Of a stretch of 64,000 bases of DNA, positions 33,609 to 41,469 are shown one piece after another. This DNA comes from Clostridium aquiflavi. GTDB lineage: Bacteria > Bacillota > Clostridia > Clostridiales > Clostridiaceae. The position numbers and the translations under genes were made by a program. The notes beneath the pieces were generated by a model. That model made no database searches, was not told the DNA's origin, and saw only the letters and a list, made by a program, of their open reading frames with translations. The stretch covers positions 1 through 64,000 of the forward strand of contig NZ_JAVJAN010000015.1 in NCBI RefSeq assembly GCF_031344075.1. Direction: 5' to 3'. The first letter of the stretch is position 1, and every line of letters begins with the position of its first letter.

Positions 33609-34589
33609 ATGAATAAGAAAAAAATAATAATAGATTGTGATCCTGGAATTGATGATTCATTAGCAATCATGTTTGCATTAAAGTCTGAGGAATTAGAAGT
33701 AAAAGGTATAACTATTGTTTCTGGTAATGTACATGCTAAAAAAGGTGCAGAAAATGCTCTTAAAATATTAAAAGAACTTGGAAGGTTAGATATTCCTGTA
33801 TATATAGGGGATGGGGAACCACTAACAAGAGAGCTAATTACAGCAGAAGATACTCATGGTGAAGATGGACTTGGAGAAACATTTTTACCGAAAGTAGAAG
33901 AAGCTAATTATAAAGAAGGCGCAGTAGATTTCATTTTAGATTCTTTAAAAGAAGAGGATGAATTATCAATAATAGCAATAGGTCCCTTAACTAATATTGC
34001 AAAAGCTTTAGATAAAGATAAAGAAACAACGAGAAAGATGAAAGAATTAATTTTAATGGGGGGAGCATTTAAGAGCTTTGGAAATTGTTCGCAAGTTGCT
34101 GAATTTAATTTTTGGGTAGATCCACATGGCGCAGAAAAAGTTTTTAATGAACTTAATAGAAAAATTACCATGGTTGGATTAGATGTAACAAGAGAAATTG
34201 TATTAACGCCTAACTATATAGAGATGTTAAAACAATTTAAGAATCCATTAGCAGATTTAATAGTTAAAATAACAAGATTTTATGTGGATTTTCATTGGGA
34301 GCAAGAAAGAACTTTGGGGTGCGTGATAAATGATCCATTAGCAATAGCTTATTTTATAGATCCAAGTCTTTGTAGTGGAAAAGAATATTACGTGGATATA
34401 GTTACAGAAGGAAAAGCAATTGGTATGAGCTTAGTAGATGAAGGGGATTTTTATAGAAAAGAACCAAATTGCCTGGTATTAACAGAAGTAAATTCAAAAG
34501 CATTCATGGAAATGTTTTTAACAAGGTTACTTCCAGAGCATAAGAAAGATATTTTTAATATATTAAATAATTCAAAGTACGGCAATTAA
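33609..34589 (+). CDS. queK: Nucleoside hydrolase, probable queuosine hydrolase QueK
   Basis: 326-aa nucleoside hydrolase. Ca-binding and catalytic Asp cluster DCDPGIDDSLAIMFAL (about 8-23), AIGPLTNIAKAL (about 120), LMGGAF (about 143), EFNFWVDPHGAEKV (about 158-171), and a late INDPLAI (about 240). Such enzymes cleave ribonucleosides to base and ribose. A preQ1-I riboswitch upstream, and an ECF S-component plus a QueL-type radical SAM gene downstream, match the queuosine-salvage set described in Clostridioides difficile, where QueK releases queuine from queuosine. Without that context it would be called an inosine/uridine-type hydrolase. Confidence 0.82.
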   Translation: MNKKKIIIDCDPGIDDSLAIMFALKSEELEVKGITIVSGNVHAKKGAENALKILKELGRLDIPVYIGDGEPLTRELITAEDTHGEDGLGETFLPKVEEANYKEGAVDFILDSLKEEDELSIIAIGPLTNIAKALDKDKETTRKMKELILMGGAFKSFGNCSQVAEFNFWVDPHGAEKVFNELNRKITMVGLDVTREIVLTPNYIEMLKQFKNPLADLIVKITRFYVDFHWEQERTLGCVINDPLAIAYFIDPSLCSGKEYYVDIVTEGKAIGMSLVDEGDFYRKEPNCLVLTEVNSKAFMEMFLTRLLPEHKKDIFNILNNSKYGN

Positions 34590-34612
34590 GCAATAAAAGG
34601 GGGAATTAAAAT

Positions 34613-35188
34613 ATGAAAAAAATAAATTTAAATGTAATGACATTTATGTCTTTATGTATAGTTATAAATCTTGTAGGGGGATTTATAGCGCTAAGTTTTA
34701 AATTACCAATATATATTGATACAATAGGAACTTTATTAAGTGCAGTTTTACTAGGTCCAATTAATGGCGGAATAGTTGGTGGATTAACTTCAATAGTAAA
34801 TGGAGCAACTTTTGATCCAATTTCATTTTACTTTATGCCTGTTCAAATAATTGTAGGTTTAAGTACGGGAGCATGTTTTAAAAATTCTAAATTTGAAGGT
34901 ATTAGATCTGTATTATCAATTATATTAATTACTGTTTTAGGATCAATAACGGCATCAATAGTAGCAGCATTTGTGTTTAATGGAGTAACGTCATCAGGTT
35001 CTAGCATAATTGTTGCTATATTTAAAAATTTAGGAATAAGTACAATTACAGCAGTATTTTCTACTCAAATATTTACTGATTTATTAGATAAAGCCGTTAG
35101 TTTTGCATTAGTATTTTCAGTAATAAAAGCGATGCCAATGAAATTTATTATGAATTTAGTTAGGAATGAAGTTAATGGACAGATATAA
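34613..35188 (+). CDS. ECF transporter S-component, probable queuosine/queuine uptake (QrtT/QueT type)
   Basis: 191-aa membrane protein with about six helices: NVMTFMSLCIVINLVGGFIALSFKLPIYIDTIGTLLSAVLLGPINGGIVGGLTSIVNG is a typical S-component N-terminal half, with the small G-x-x-x-G helix contacts used to dock on EcfT. The energising EcfA/T module is not in the window and must be shared. Its place between queK and queL behind a preQ1 riboswitch points to queuosine, queuine or a related base as substrate; S-component substrates cannot be read from sequence alone. The stop lies 23 bp inside the queL frame. Confidence 0.82.
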   Translation: MKKINLNVMTFMSLCIVINLVGGFIALSFKLPIYIDTIGTLLSAVLLGPINGGIVGGLTSIVNGATFDPISFYFMPVQIIVGLSTGACFKNSKFEGIRSVLSIILITVLGSITASIVAAFVFNGVTSSGSSIIVAIFKNLGISTITAVFSTQIFTDLLDKAVSFALVFSVIKAMPMKFIMNLVRNEVNGQI

Positions 35189-35864
35189 TGTTATAAAAGA
35201 AAAAAATAAGAGAGAAATTGTTTTATTAAAAGGATTTCCATGTATTTGGGGAAAATGTACATTTTGTGATTATATAGATGATAACTCAACAAAAGAGGAA
35301 GAAATAAATAAATTGGATTTTGAAGTTCTTGATAATGTAAATGGTGTTTATAAGACTTTAGAAGTAATAAATTCTGGGAGCTGTTTTGAATTACCAAAAG
35401 AAACATTAAATAAGATAAAAGAAGTAATAGATAAGAACGGTATAAAAAAAATATTTTTAGAAAGTCATTGGTGTTATAAAAATAAACTACAAGAAATGAG
35501 AGATTTTTTTGGAATAGAAATAGTTTTTAAAATTGGAGTTGAGAGTTTCGATAATGATTTTAGAAACAAATTCTTAAATAAAAATGCTAACTTTAAAACA
35601 TATGAAGAAGTAAAAGAGCATTTTCAATCAGTTTGTCTTTTGGTTGGGATAAAAGGACAAACTAAAGAAATGATAAAAAGAGATATAGATATAGTATTAC
35701 ATCATTTTGACTATGGAACAGTAAATATATTTACTGAAAATACTACTGAAATAAAAAGGGATGAAGAATTAATAAAGTGGTTTGAAAAAGAATATCAATT
35801 CTTAAGAGATGTTGAAAAAATAGAAATATTATTTGAAAATACTGATTTTGGTGTTGGAGATTAA
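35166..35864 (+). CDS. queL: Radical SAM protein, probable queuine lyase QueL
   Basis: 232 aa. An N-terminal radical SAM-type cysteine motif CIWGKCTFC (about 27-35) is followed by EVINSGSCFELP (about 74-85, glycine/serine-rich SAM region), KKIFLESHWCYKNKL, VFKIGVESFDNDFRN (about 123-137), and CLLVGIKGQT. The spacing is C-x4-C-x2-C rather than the usual C-x3-C-x2-C. In the salvage pathway described for Clostridioides difficile QueL converts queuine to preQ1, which fits both neighbours and riboswitch. The start overlaps the S-component gene by 23 bp; an internal ATG (MDRYN, 35175) is an alternative. Confidence 0.8.
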   Translation: MKLMDRYNVIKEKNKREIVLLKGFPCIWGKCTFCDYIDDNSTKEEEINKLDFEVLDNVNGVYKTLEVINSGSCFELPKETLNKIKEVIDKNGIKKIFLESHWCYKNKLQEMRDFFGIEIVFKIGVESFDNDFRNKFLNKNANFKTYEEVKEHFQSVCLLVGIKGQTKEMIKRDIDIVLHHFDYGTVNIFTENTTEIKRDEELIKWFEKEYQFLRDVEKIEILFENTDFGVGD

Positions 35865-35869
35865 AAGTA

Positions 35870-35906
35870 TTAGCTAGTAAAAGTAGATTTTACTAGCTAA
35901 TTTTTT
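35870..35906 (+). terminator. Terminator of the queuosine-salvage operon
   Basis: TTAGCTAGTAAAA and TTTTACTAGCTAA form a perfect 13-bp stem, then TTTTTTATG. Confidence 0.92.
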
Positions 35907-35984
35907 ATGTATTTATCTTATAGAATTTTAAATTAGTGGGTTAGTAAAATTATACAAAAAAGAAGCTCTTTAAGATATGTATAT

Positions 35985-36233
35985 TGCATAATCCATTTTA
36001 ATTAAGTTACACTCCATAATAAAGAGAAGAATTTTCATTTAACTATTATAAGACAATAAATAGCCCTTATTTTAAGAAAAAGTAACTTTTGGAAAGGAGC
36101 TTCCTTGACAATTGACAGAGGAAAATATAAATGCTACGCTTTTAAAAGTTAGACTAGTCTTACATTTTTGTATAGCACGGGCATAGGTGTTATTCAGGTT
36201 AAAAATAAGATGTTTATAAGGGAGAGATATAAA
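35985..36233 (+). promoter_or_regulatory. Control region of siderophore-binding gene 1 (duplicate of 38217-38465)
   Basis: About 245 bp align closely with the region before the second binding-protein gene. Shared words include ATTTTCATTTAACT, ATAAATGCTACG, AGTTAGACTAGTCTTACATT and GGGAGAGATATAAA/AGGAGAGATATAAA. Promoter: TTGACA (36112-36117), 17 bp, TACGCT (36135-36140). The weak -10 suggests an activator, presumably the AraC protein between the two genes. Confidence 0.75.
36144..36162 (+). promoter_or_regulatory. DtxR-like operator 1
   Basis: AAAAGTTAGACTAGTCTTA matches the DtxR/IdeR consensus TWAGGTTAGSCTAACCTWA at 14 of 19 positions and has the palindromic core AGACTAGTCT. It lies just downstream of the -10, a repression position. 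Confidence 0.55.
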
Positions 36234-37127
36234 ATGAAAAAATTATTGTCATTATTTTGTACAATATTTATGACTACTTTAATTTTAGTTGGTTGTTCTT
36301 CAGCTAAGGATACTACTAAAAAAGAAGAAGCTGTTCGTACTGTAAGTACTGTAAGAGGTGATGTTAATGTTCCTGCTAATCCTAAAAGAGTTATTGCTAC
36401 TTATGGAATGGGTGATGTTTTGGCTTTAGGAGTTAAACCAGTAGCTACATATGATGCAAAAGGTAGTGCTTATGAAAAAGAGGTAGAGGGTTTACCTGTA
36501 TGGGAAAAGTTTGAACCAGAAGAGATAATGAAATATGATCCAGACCTTATTCTTGTTGTAAGCGAAGAAAAGATTGATGAATTTTCTAAGATTGCTCCTA
36601 CAGTTTATATTCCTTTTACTACTCTTAATATGGAGGAGAGAATAGCCTTTTTAGGGGAGGTTTTAAATAAAAAGGAAGAGGCAGAAAAGGCACAGTCTGA
36701 TTTTAAAGAAAAGATAAATAATGCAAAGAAAGAATTGGATTCTAAAAAAATTATGGATAAGAAATTCAGTATTTTTGAAAGCAACCAAAATGGAGGAGTT
36801 TGGGTGTATGGTGATAAATGGGGCCGTGGAGGCGACCTAATTTATAGTCAATTAGGATTCAAAGCACCAGATGTTATACAGAATGAAGTTATTGGTAAAG
36901 ATCAGCATCGAGAGATTTCTCTTGAAACAATTAAGGATTATGCTGGAGATTACATAATATTTAGTGGAGAGATTGGGAAACTAGCGAACAATCCAGTTTG
37001 GCAGTCAATTCCGGCAGTTAAAGAAGGACATGTTATACCAATTGATTTTACATTATTTTATGATATAGATATTTACTCATCTAATGTACAGTTAGATTAT
37101 ATTATGAATAAATTACTAGAAAGTTAG
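36234..37127 (+). CDS. Iron-siderophore ABC transporter, substrate-binding lipoprotein 1
   Basis: 297 aa from the ATG behind AAGGGAGAG; the frame opens 66 bp upstream at a TTG without a ribosome binding site. Signal peptide MKKLLSLFCTIFMTTLILVGC with lipobox LVGC. The mature part is a FepB/FhuD-type clamshell (Peripla_BP_2): GDVNVPANPKRVIATYGMGDVLALGVKPV (about 40-68), EEIMKYDPDLILV (about 98-110), PAVKEGHVIPID near the end. It is separated from the permease genes by the AraC gene and a second binding protein, so two receptors may feed one permease. The first 16 residues are almost identical to those of the second protein. Confidence 0.92.
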   Translation: MKKLLSLFCTIFMTTLILVGCSSAKDTTKKEEAVRTVSTVRGDVNVPANPKRVIATYGMGDVLALGVKPVATYDAKGSAYEKEVEGLPVWEKFEPEEIMKYDPDLILVVSEEKIDEFSKIAPTVYIPFTTLNMEERIAFLGEVLNKKEEAEKAQSDFKEKINNAKKELDSKKIMDKKFSIFESNQNGGVWVYGDKWGRGGDLIYSQLGFKAPDVIQNEVIGKDQHREISLETIKDYAGDYIIFSGEIGKLANNPVWQSIPAVKEGHVIPIDFTLFYDIDIYSSNVQLDYIMNKLLES

Positions 37128-37136
37128 TAAGAAAGA

Positions 37137-37175
37137 TTAAGATACTTATGTGATATAAGTATCTTAAATTTTTTT
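37137..37175. terminator. Terminator between binding protein 1 and the AraC gene
   Basis: TTAAGATACTTA pairs with TAAGTATCTTAA, then TTTTTTTAT; the left flank is A-poor, so it mainly serves the plus-strand gene. Confidence 0.88.
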
Positions 37176-38142
37176 ATAAATTAAAAGATTTTCTAAAATA
37201 ACTAGGAGTAATTCCATGTACATCTTTAAAGGCAGCAGCAAATTTTGCTGGATTTTTATAGCCGCATAGTTCAGATATGTTACGAATACTTAGATGGTCA
37301 GCAGATAAAAGCTGCATGGCTCTTTTCATGGTTTCTATGCGAATATATTTATAAAGGGGAATTCCATAGTGGTTTTTAAAAGATTCACGAAGCTTGCTTT
37401 CGCTCATTTCAGCTATTCTGCATAGTTCAATTATAGCTGGAGGGTTCAAAATATCCTCATCAATTTTAGTTTTCACTTCATAAATCTTTTGCTCATTTTC
37501 CCAAGTAACATAGTGACGGCGGCTGCTTCTTATTTTAGGTATATCAGGGAAATTTCTAGTGATTGCAGATAATAGATGCAAAGTCATACCCTCAAAAGCA
37601 AGTAAAGGCATGTCTGTATTTCGTACAGCCCATCTAATTTGTTCCAAAATAAGCATTATATCAGGGGTATTGTAATGTTGTGTTTTCCAAAGCTTCGCAT
37701 CCTCAACACTGATTTTAGGTGCATTGGTGCGATCTTTGAGAAAAGGTTTTATAAAGCCATCAAAAATTAAAACACTGGTAAAACAATAGTGTACGTCTTT
37801 AGAGAAAGTAAAGGTAAATTGTTTTTGAGGATTAATAATTAGATGAGTGATAGGGGATAAAGCTTGCTTCTTCTTTCCTTGCTGTGAATAGACTATTTCT
37901 CCGCAGTCAATACAAAAAAGCAGCATAAAAGGATCACTAGAATTTATTGTATGTACTATCTGTTCACTTGGAGTAAGCCAAGCACTTGAAACAAATAATC
38001 CTTTAGCAGGGTTTATTTCTGCAATCCATCCATTTGACCAATGATGTGGAAAATCATAAATTTGCCCTTTGCCATAGGGTCTTTTAGTAAGATTATATTT
38101 ATCCGCTAAAGCTTTCCAAGAAGAATCTTTATATTCATACAT
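37174..38142 (-). CDS. AraC-family transcriptional regulator of siderophore uptake
   Basis: 322 aa. The C-terminal about 100 residues contain two HTH motifs of AraC type: PAIIELCRIAEMSESKLRESFKNHYGIPLYKYIRIETMKRAMQLL (about 217-262) and LSIRNISELCGYKNPAKFAAAFKDVHGITPSYFRK. The N-terminal about 200 residues are a ligand-sensing part with SPITHLIINPQKQFTFTF. AraC proteins inside siderophore loci (YbtA, PchR, Btr types) activate uptake when the siderophore is present. It lies between two binding-protein genes whose control regions are duplicates, the expected targets. A Fur box (38199-38213) lies in its upstream region. GAGGTG site before the ATG. Confidence 0.9.
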   Translation of the reverse strand: MYEYKDSSWKALADKYNLTKRPYGKGQIYDFPHHWSNGWIAEINPAKGLFVSSAWLTPSEQIVHTINSSDPFMLLFCIDCGEIVYSQQGKKKQALSPITHLIINPQKQFTFTFSKDVHYCFTSVLIFDGFIKPFLKDRTNAPKISVEDAKLWKTQHYNTPDIMLILEQIRWAVRNTDMPLLAFEGMTLHLLSAITRNFPDIPKIRSSRRHYVTWENEQKIYEVKTKIDEDILNPPAIIELCRIAEMSESKLRESFKNHYGIPLYKYIRIETMKRAMQLLSADHLSIRNISELCGYKNPAKFAAAFKDVHGITPSYFRKSFNL

Positions 38143-38198
38143 AAAACTTTCACACCTCTCTTTTCTTTGATTTAAAGTAAGAAAATTATATCATTATT

Positions 38199-38213
38199 TG
38201 AGAATGATTTTCA
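38199..38213 (+). promoter_or_regulatory. Fur box between the AraC gene and the siderophore uptake operon
   Basis: TGAGAATGATTTTCA matches TGATAATNATTATCA at 12 of 14 defined positions. It can serve the divergent AraC gene, 57 bp away, or the operon that starts at 38466. Confidence 0.7.
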
Positions 38214-38216
38214 ATA

Positions 38217-38465
38217 TAAATATAATCCGTTTTATTTAAATTGCAATCCATAACGAAGAGAACTATTTTCATTTAACTCTTATAAAACAATAAATTACCA
38301 TCATTTTAATAGAAAATGACTTCTGAAAATGAGCTTCTTAAGCGATTGACAGGAGAAGTTATAAATGCTACGATTTTTAAAGTTAGACTAGTCTTACATT
38401 CGTATATAACGCAGGTGCCGGCGTTATCAGATTAATATAAGATATTTATAAAGGAGAGATATAAA
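38217..38465 (+). promoter_or_regulatory. Control region of siderophore-binding gene 2 (duplicate of 35985-36233)
   Basis: Promoter TTGACA (38346-38351), 17 bp, TACGAT (38369-38374). The sequence is closely related to the region before binding protein 1 over its whole length, up to and including the ribosome binding site and the first codons. Confidence 0.75.
38378..38396 (+). promoter_or_regulatory. DtxR-like operator 2
   Basis: TAAAGTTAGACTAGTCTTA matches the DtxR/IdeR consensus at 15 of 19 positions. Same position relative to the promoter as operator 1. Confidence 0.58.
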
Positions 38466-39395
38466 ATGAAAAAATTATTGTCATTATTTTGTGCAATATT
38501 TATGACTACAGCAATTTTATATGGTTGCTCTTCATCTAAAAATGCAGAGAAAAAAGAATCAACTGTTCGTACTGTAACTACTGTAAAAGGAGATATTACA
38601 GTTCCTGCTAAACCTGAGCGTGTGGTTGCAAACTGGTATGTTGGAGATGTTATTACTTTAGGGTTAAATCTAGTTGGATATAATGCTTGGGAACAAGAAA
38701 CTATGCCTTTTTATAATAAACTTAAGGCTACAACAAAAATAGAAAAGTGGGAAGCAGAAGAAGTTATGGCTTTAGAACCAGATCTTATCATTACATATGA
38801 TGAGGCAGACTTTGATAAATTCAGCAAAATAGCTCCAGTTCTTGTTATTCCAGAATCTCAAAGTTCTATTGATAGAATAAAGTTCATTGGAGAAGCTACA
38901 GGACGTACTACTGAAGCAAAAGAAGCTGTTGAGAAATTTGAAGAAAAACTTGATGTTGCGAAGAAAACTCTTAAAGGAGATGCGTTTACAGGAAAAACTT
39001 TCAGCATTATGGAAGATTGGGGTCCTTCTGGAGAATGGAGTGGTATATATTATGAGACAGGCTCTAGAGGTGGTACTTTAGTATATGACTATCTTGGCCT
39101 TAAATATCCAGCCAAGCTTAAAGAACTTATAGAGAAATCCGGAAAAGGCCGTGGATCTATAAGTTATGAAGTGGCTCATGAGTATTTTGGAGACTATATA
39201 TTGTGGTTCAAACAAGAAGGTAAAGAATCTGAATATGCAAAAACAGATATTTGGAAGAGCATTCCTGCGGTTGCAGCAGGCAGAGTTGTAGAAATACCAG
39301 GGAATTACTTAGGTCTTTTCTATTATTCTGATATTACAAGTCTTACTGAACAACTTGACTATATGATTAATGCAATAAATCCATTAGCTAAATAA
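38466..39395 (+). CDS. Iron-siderophore ABC transporter, substrate-binding lipoprotein 2
   Basis: 309 aa. Signal peptide MKKLLSLFCAIFMTTAILYGC with lipobox LYGC. FepB/FhuD-type fold: GDITVPAKPERVVANWYVGDVITLGLNLVG, EEVMALEPDLIITYDEADFDKFSKIAPVLVIP, IPAVAAGRVVEIPGNY. First gene of the operon with two permeases and an ATPase. Its leader sequence and the first codons mirror binding protein 1, but the mature parts differ well beyond that, so the two probably bind different iron chelates. Confidence 0.93.
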   Translation: MKKLLSLFCAIFMTTAILYGCSSSKNAEKKESTVRTVTTVKGDITVPAKPERVVANWYVGDVITLGLNLVGYNAWEQETMPFYNKLKATTKIEKWEAEEVMALEPDLIITYDEADFDKFSKIAPVLVIPESQSSIDRIKFIGEATGRTTEAKEAVEKFEEKLDVAKKTLKGDAFTGKTFSIMEDWGPSGEWSGIYYETGSRGGTLVYDYLGLKYPAKLKELIEKSGKGRGSISYEVAHEYFGDYILWFKQEGKESEYAKTDIWKSIPAVAAGRVVEIPGNYLGLFYYSDITSLTEQLDYMINAINPLAK

Positions 39396-39420
39396 TTTTA
39401 ATTAAGAAAGGAAAATAAAT

Positions 39421-40449
39421 ATGCAAAAGACCTATAATAAAAAGCGACAATTAGGAGCTTTGAATTTTACAATCTATATGATTGCAGGGGTGGTTTTGTT
39501 GGTGATTATGTCAGCGGCGTCAATTTCTTTTGGCGCTGCCGATATGAATTTGTCTACAGCTTGGGGAGCCATTTTTAATTTTGACTCTTCTTTAACTGAA
39601 CACCAGATTATTCAAACTCTAAGACTTCCTCGTATAGTAGCTAATATAATTGTTGGGTCAAGCCTTGCCATATGTGGTGCTATAATGCAGGGAACTACAA
39701 GAAACCCTCTTGCTGATTCTGGGCTTATGGGTATAAGTAGCGGTGCTACTTTTGCTATAGCTTTTTGTATGGCATTTTTACCTGGTGGAAGTTATGGACA
39801 GATGATGCTTTTTGCCTGCATTGGTGCAGCTGTTACTACAAGTATGACTTATTTTATTGCATCTATCGGTAGAGGAGGGATGAAACCACAGAGACTTGTC
39901 TTAGCAGGTATTTCTATATCAATGTTATTTGGTGCTTTTAGCCAATATCTTTCTATTAAATATAGACTCGGATATGCTTTAGCTTATTGGACTGCTGGAG
40001 GAACAGCAGGTGCTAAATGGAGTGAACTTGCTATAGTTTTCCCATTCTTTATTGTAGGTATTATTGTAGCCCTTGTTATATCGCCTTCAATTACGGTTTT
40101 AAATCTTGGAGATGATGCAGCTATAGGTCTTGGACTTAATACTAAGAAGGTTAAAGGGATTTCTACTGTAGTTGTTTTAATACTTACAGGACTTTCTGTA
40201 ATTGTTGTTGGACCTGTTGGCTTTATAGGATTAATAGTACCTCATATTGTCCGCTACCTTATAGGGGTAGATTATAGATACATTGTTCCAGCTTCGGGAT
40301 TATATGGAGCTTTGATTACTGTGGTAGCAGATTTAGTTGGAAGGCTTATTAATAAGCCTTATGAAACTCCAATTGGAATTATTTTTGCTGTAATAGGTGT
40401 TCCATATTTTCTTTATCTTACAAGGATGCAAAGGAGGGAATTTGAATGA
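39421..40449 (+). CDS. Iron-siderophore ABC transporter permease 1 (FecCD family)
   Basis: 342-aa BtuC/FecCD-type permease with about nine to ten membrane helices. Family blocks: IQTLRLPRIVANIIVGSSLAICGAIMQGTTRNPLADSGLMGISSGA (about 61-106) and VVVGPVGFIGLIVPHIVRYLIGVDYRYIVPASGLYGALITVVAD (about 262-305). It pairs with the second permease to form the channel. AAGGAAAATAA site; its stop overlaps the next ATG by 4 bp (ATGA). Confidence 0.94.
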   Translation: MQKTYNKKRQLGALNFTIYMIAGVVLLVIMSAASISFGAADMNLSTAWGAIFNFDSSLTEHQIIQTLRLPRIVANIIVGSSLAICGAIMQGTTRNPLADSGLMGISSGATFAIAFCMAFLPGGSYGQMMLFACIGAAVTTSMTYFIASIGRGGMKPQRLVLAGISISMLFGAFSQYLSIKYRLGYALAYWTAGGTAGAKWSELAIVFPFFIVGIIVALVISPSITVLNLGDDAAIGLGLNTKKVKGISTVVVLILTGLSVIVVGPVGFIGLIVPHIVRYLIGVDYRYIVPASGLYGALITVVADLVGRLINKPYETPIGIIFAVIGVPYFLYLTRMQRREFE

Positions 40450-41459
40450 AGAAAAAGGGTTATTCAGTTTCACGTGGTATAACTATTATTTTGGTACTTA
40501 CCATTGCTATGTTAGTTGTGGCAGTAATAAGTGTGAATTCAGGTAAAATGAATCTCTCTCCTTCGGAAGTTTTTAATGTTCTTCTTGGGAAAGGCACAGC
40601 TAAACAAAATCTTATAGTATATGATTTTCGTCTTCCTCGTATTGTATTAACTATGCTTGTAGGTATTGGTATGGGAACAGCTGGATGTGTAATGCAGAGT
40701 TTACTTCGCAATGATATGGCTAGTCCTGGAACTTTGGGAATAAGTTCTGGGTCAGGGTTATTTGTATTATTGTTTATAGTTATTTTTAAGGTAGATAGTG
40801 TACCTTCGGCTATTGCTCTCCCACTTCTAGCTTTTGTAGGTGGAATGACAGCAGCAGTGCTTATATTTTTACTTTCCTATAGAAGAGGAAAAAATATATC
40901 ACCTACAGGATTAATTTTGACAGGGGTAGCTGTTGGAAGTGGATATAGTGCTGTTACTATGATGCTTACTTTAAAGCTAGATGAAAATCAGATGGATTTT
41001 GTTCAAAGATGGAGTGCAGGAAGTCTTTGGGGAGACAATTGGACGTATATTTCTATTCTTGCACCTTGGGTATTGATTCTGTTTTTATATGTATTTTATA
41101 AATCTCGTATTTTGAATACTTTAAACCTTGGTAATCAAACTGCAACAGGCTTAGGAGTAGCAGTAAAGAGTGAATTCATAGGTCTAGCTGTAGCAGCTGT
41201 TGCTTTATCATCAGGTAGTGTAGCCTTAGGTGGAAACTTCTTTTTTGTTGGAATGATTTCACCACATATGGCAAGGAAGTTTGTAGGCTCAAATCATAAA
41301 CTATTGATTCCTACGGCATCTTTAGTAGGATCAATAATTATTCTATTATCAGACACTATTACTAGAACTATAAGTCTTGGAACCGATGTTCCTACAGGAA
41401 TTGTTATTACTGTATTAAGTACACCTTACTTCTTATACCTATTAGTAAAGTCAAATTAA
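40446..41459 (+). CDS. Iron-siderophore ABC transporter permease 2 (FecCD family)
   Basis: 337-aa FecCD-type permease: YDFRLPRIVLTMLVGIGMGTAGCVMQSLLRNDMASPGTLGISSGSG (about 59-105), GGNFFFVGMISPHMARKFVGSNHKLLIPTASLVGSIIILLSDT (about 259-301), and final DVPTGIVITVLSTPYFLYLLVKS. Overlaps the first permease by 4 bp, so translation is coupled. The ATPase gene follows after 10 bp. Confidence 0.94.
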   Translation: MKKKGYSVSRGITIILVLTIAMLVVAVISVNSGKMNLSPSEVFNVLLGKGTAKQNLIVYDFRLPRIVLTMLVGIGMGTAGCVMQSLLRNDMASPGTLGISSGSGLFVLLFIVIFKVDSVPSAIALPLLAFVGGMTAAVLIFLLSYRRGKNISPTGLILTGVAVGSGYSAVTMMLTLKLDENQMDFVQRWSAGSLWGDNWTYISILAPWVLILFLYVFYKSRILNTLNLGNQTATGLGVAVKSEFIGLAVAAVALSSGSVALGGNFFFVGMISPHMARKFVGSNHKLLIPTASLVGSIIILLSDTITRTISLGTDVPTGIVITVLSTPYFLYLLVKSN

Positions 41460-41469
41460 GGAGGTTTGT

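Noticed and set aside
36168..36233. Upstream TTG as the start of siderophore-binding protein 1
   Set aside because: No ribosome binding site, and it would place 22 residues before a perfect lipoprotein signal peptide; the ATG at 36234 has AAGGGAGAG.
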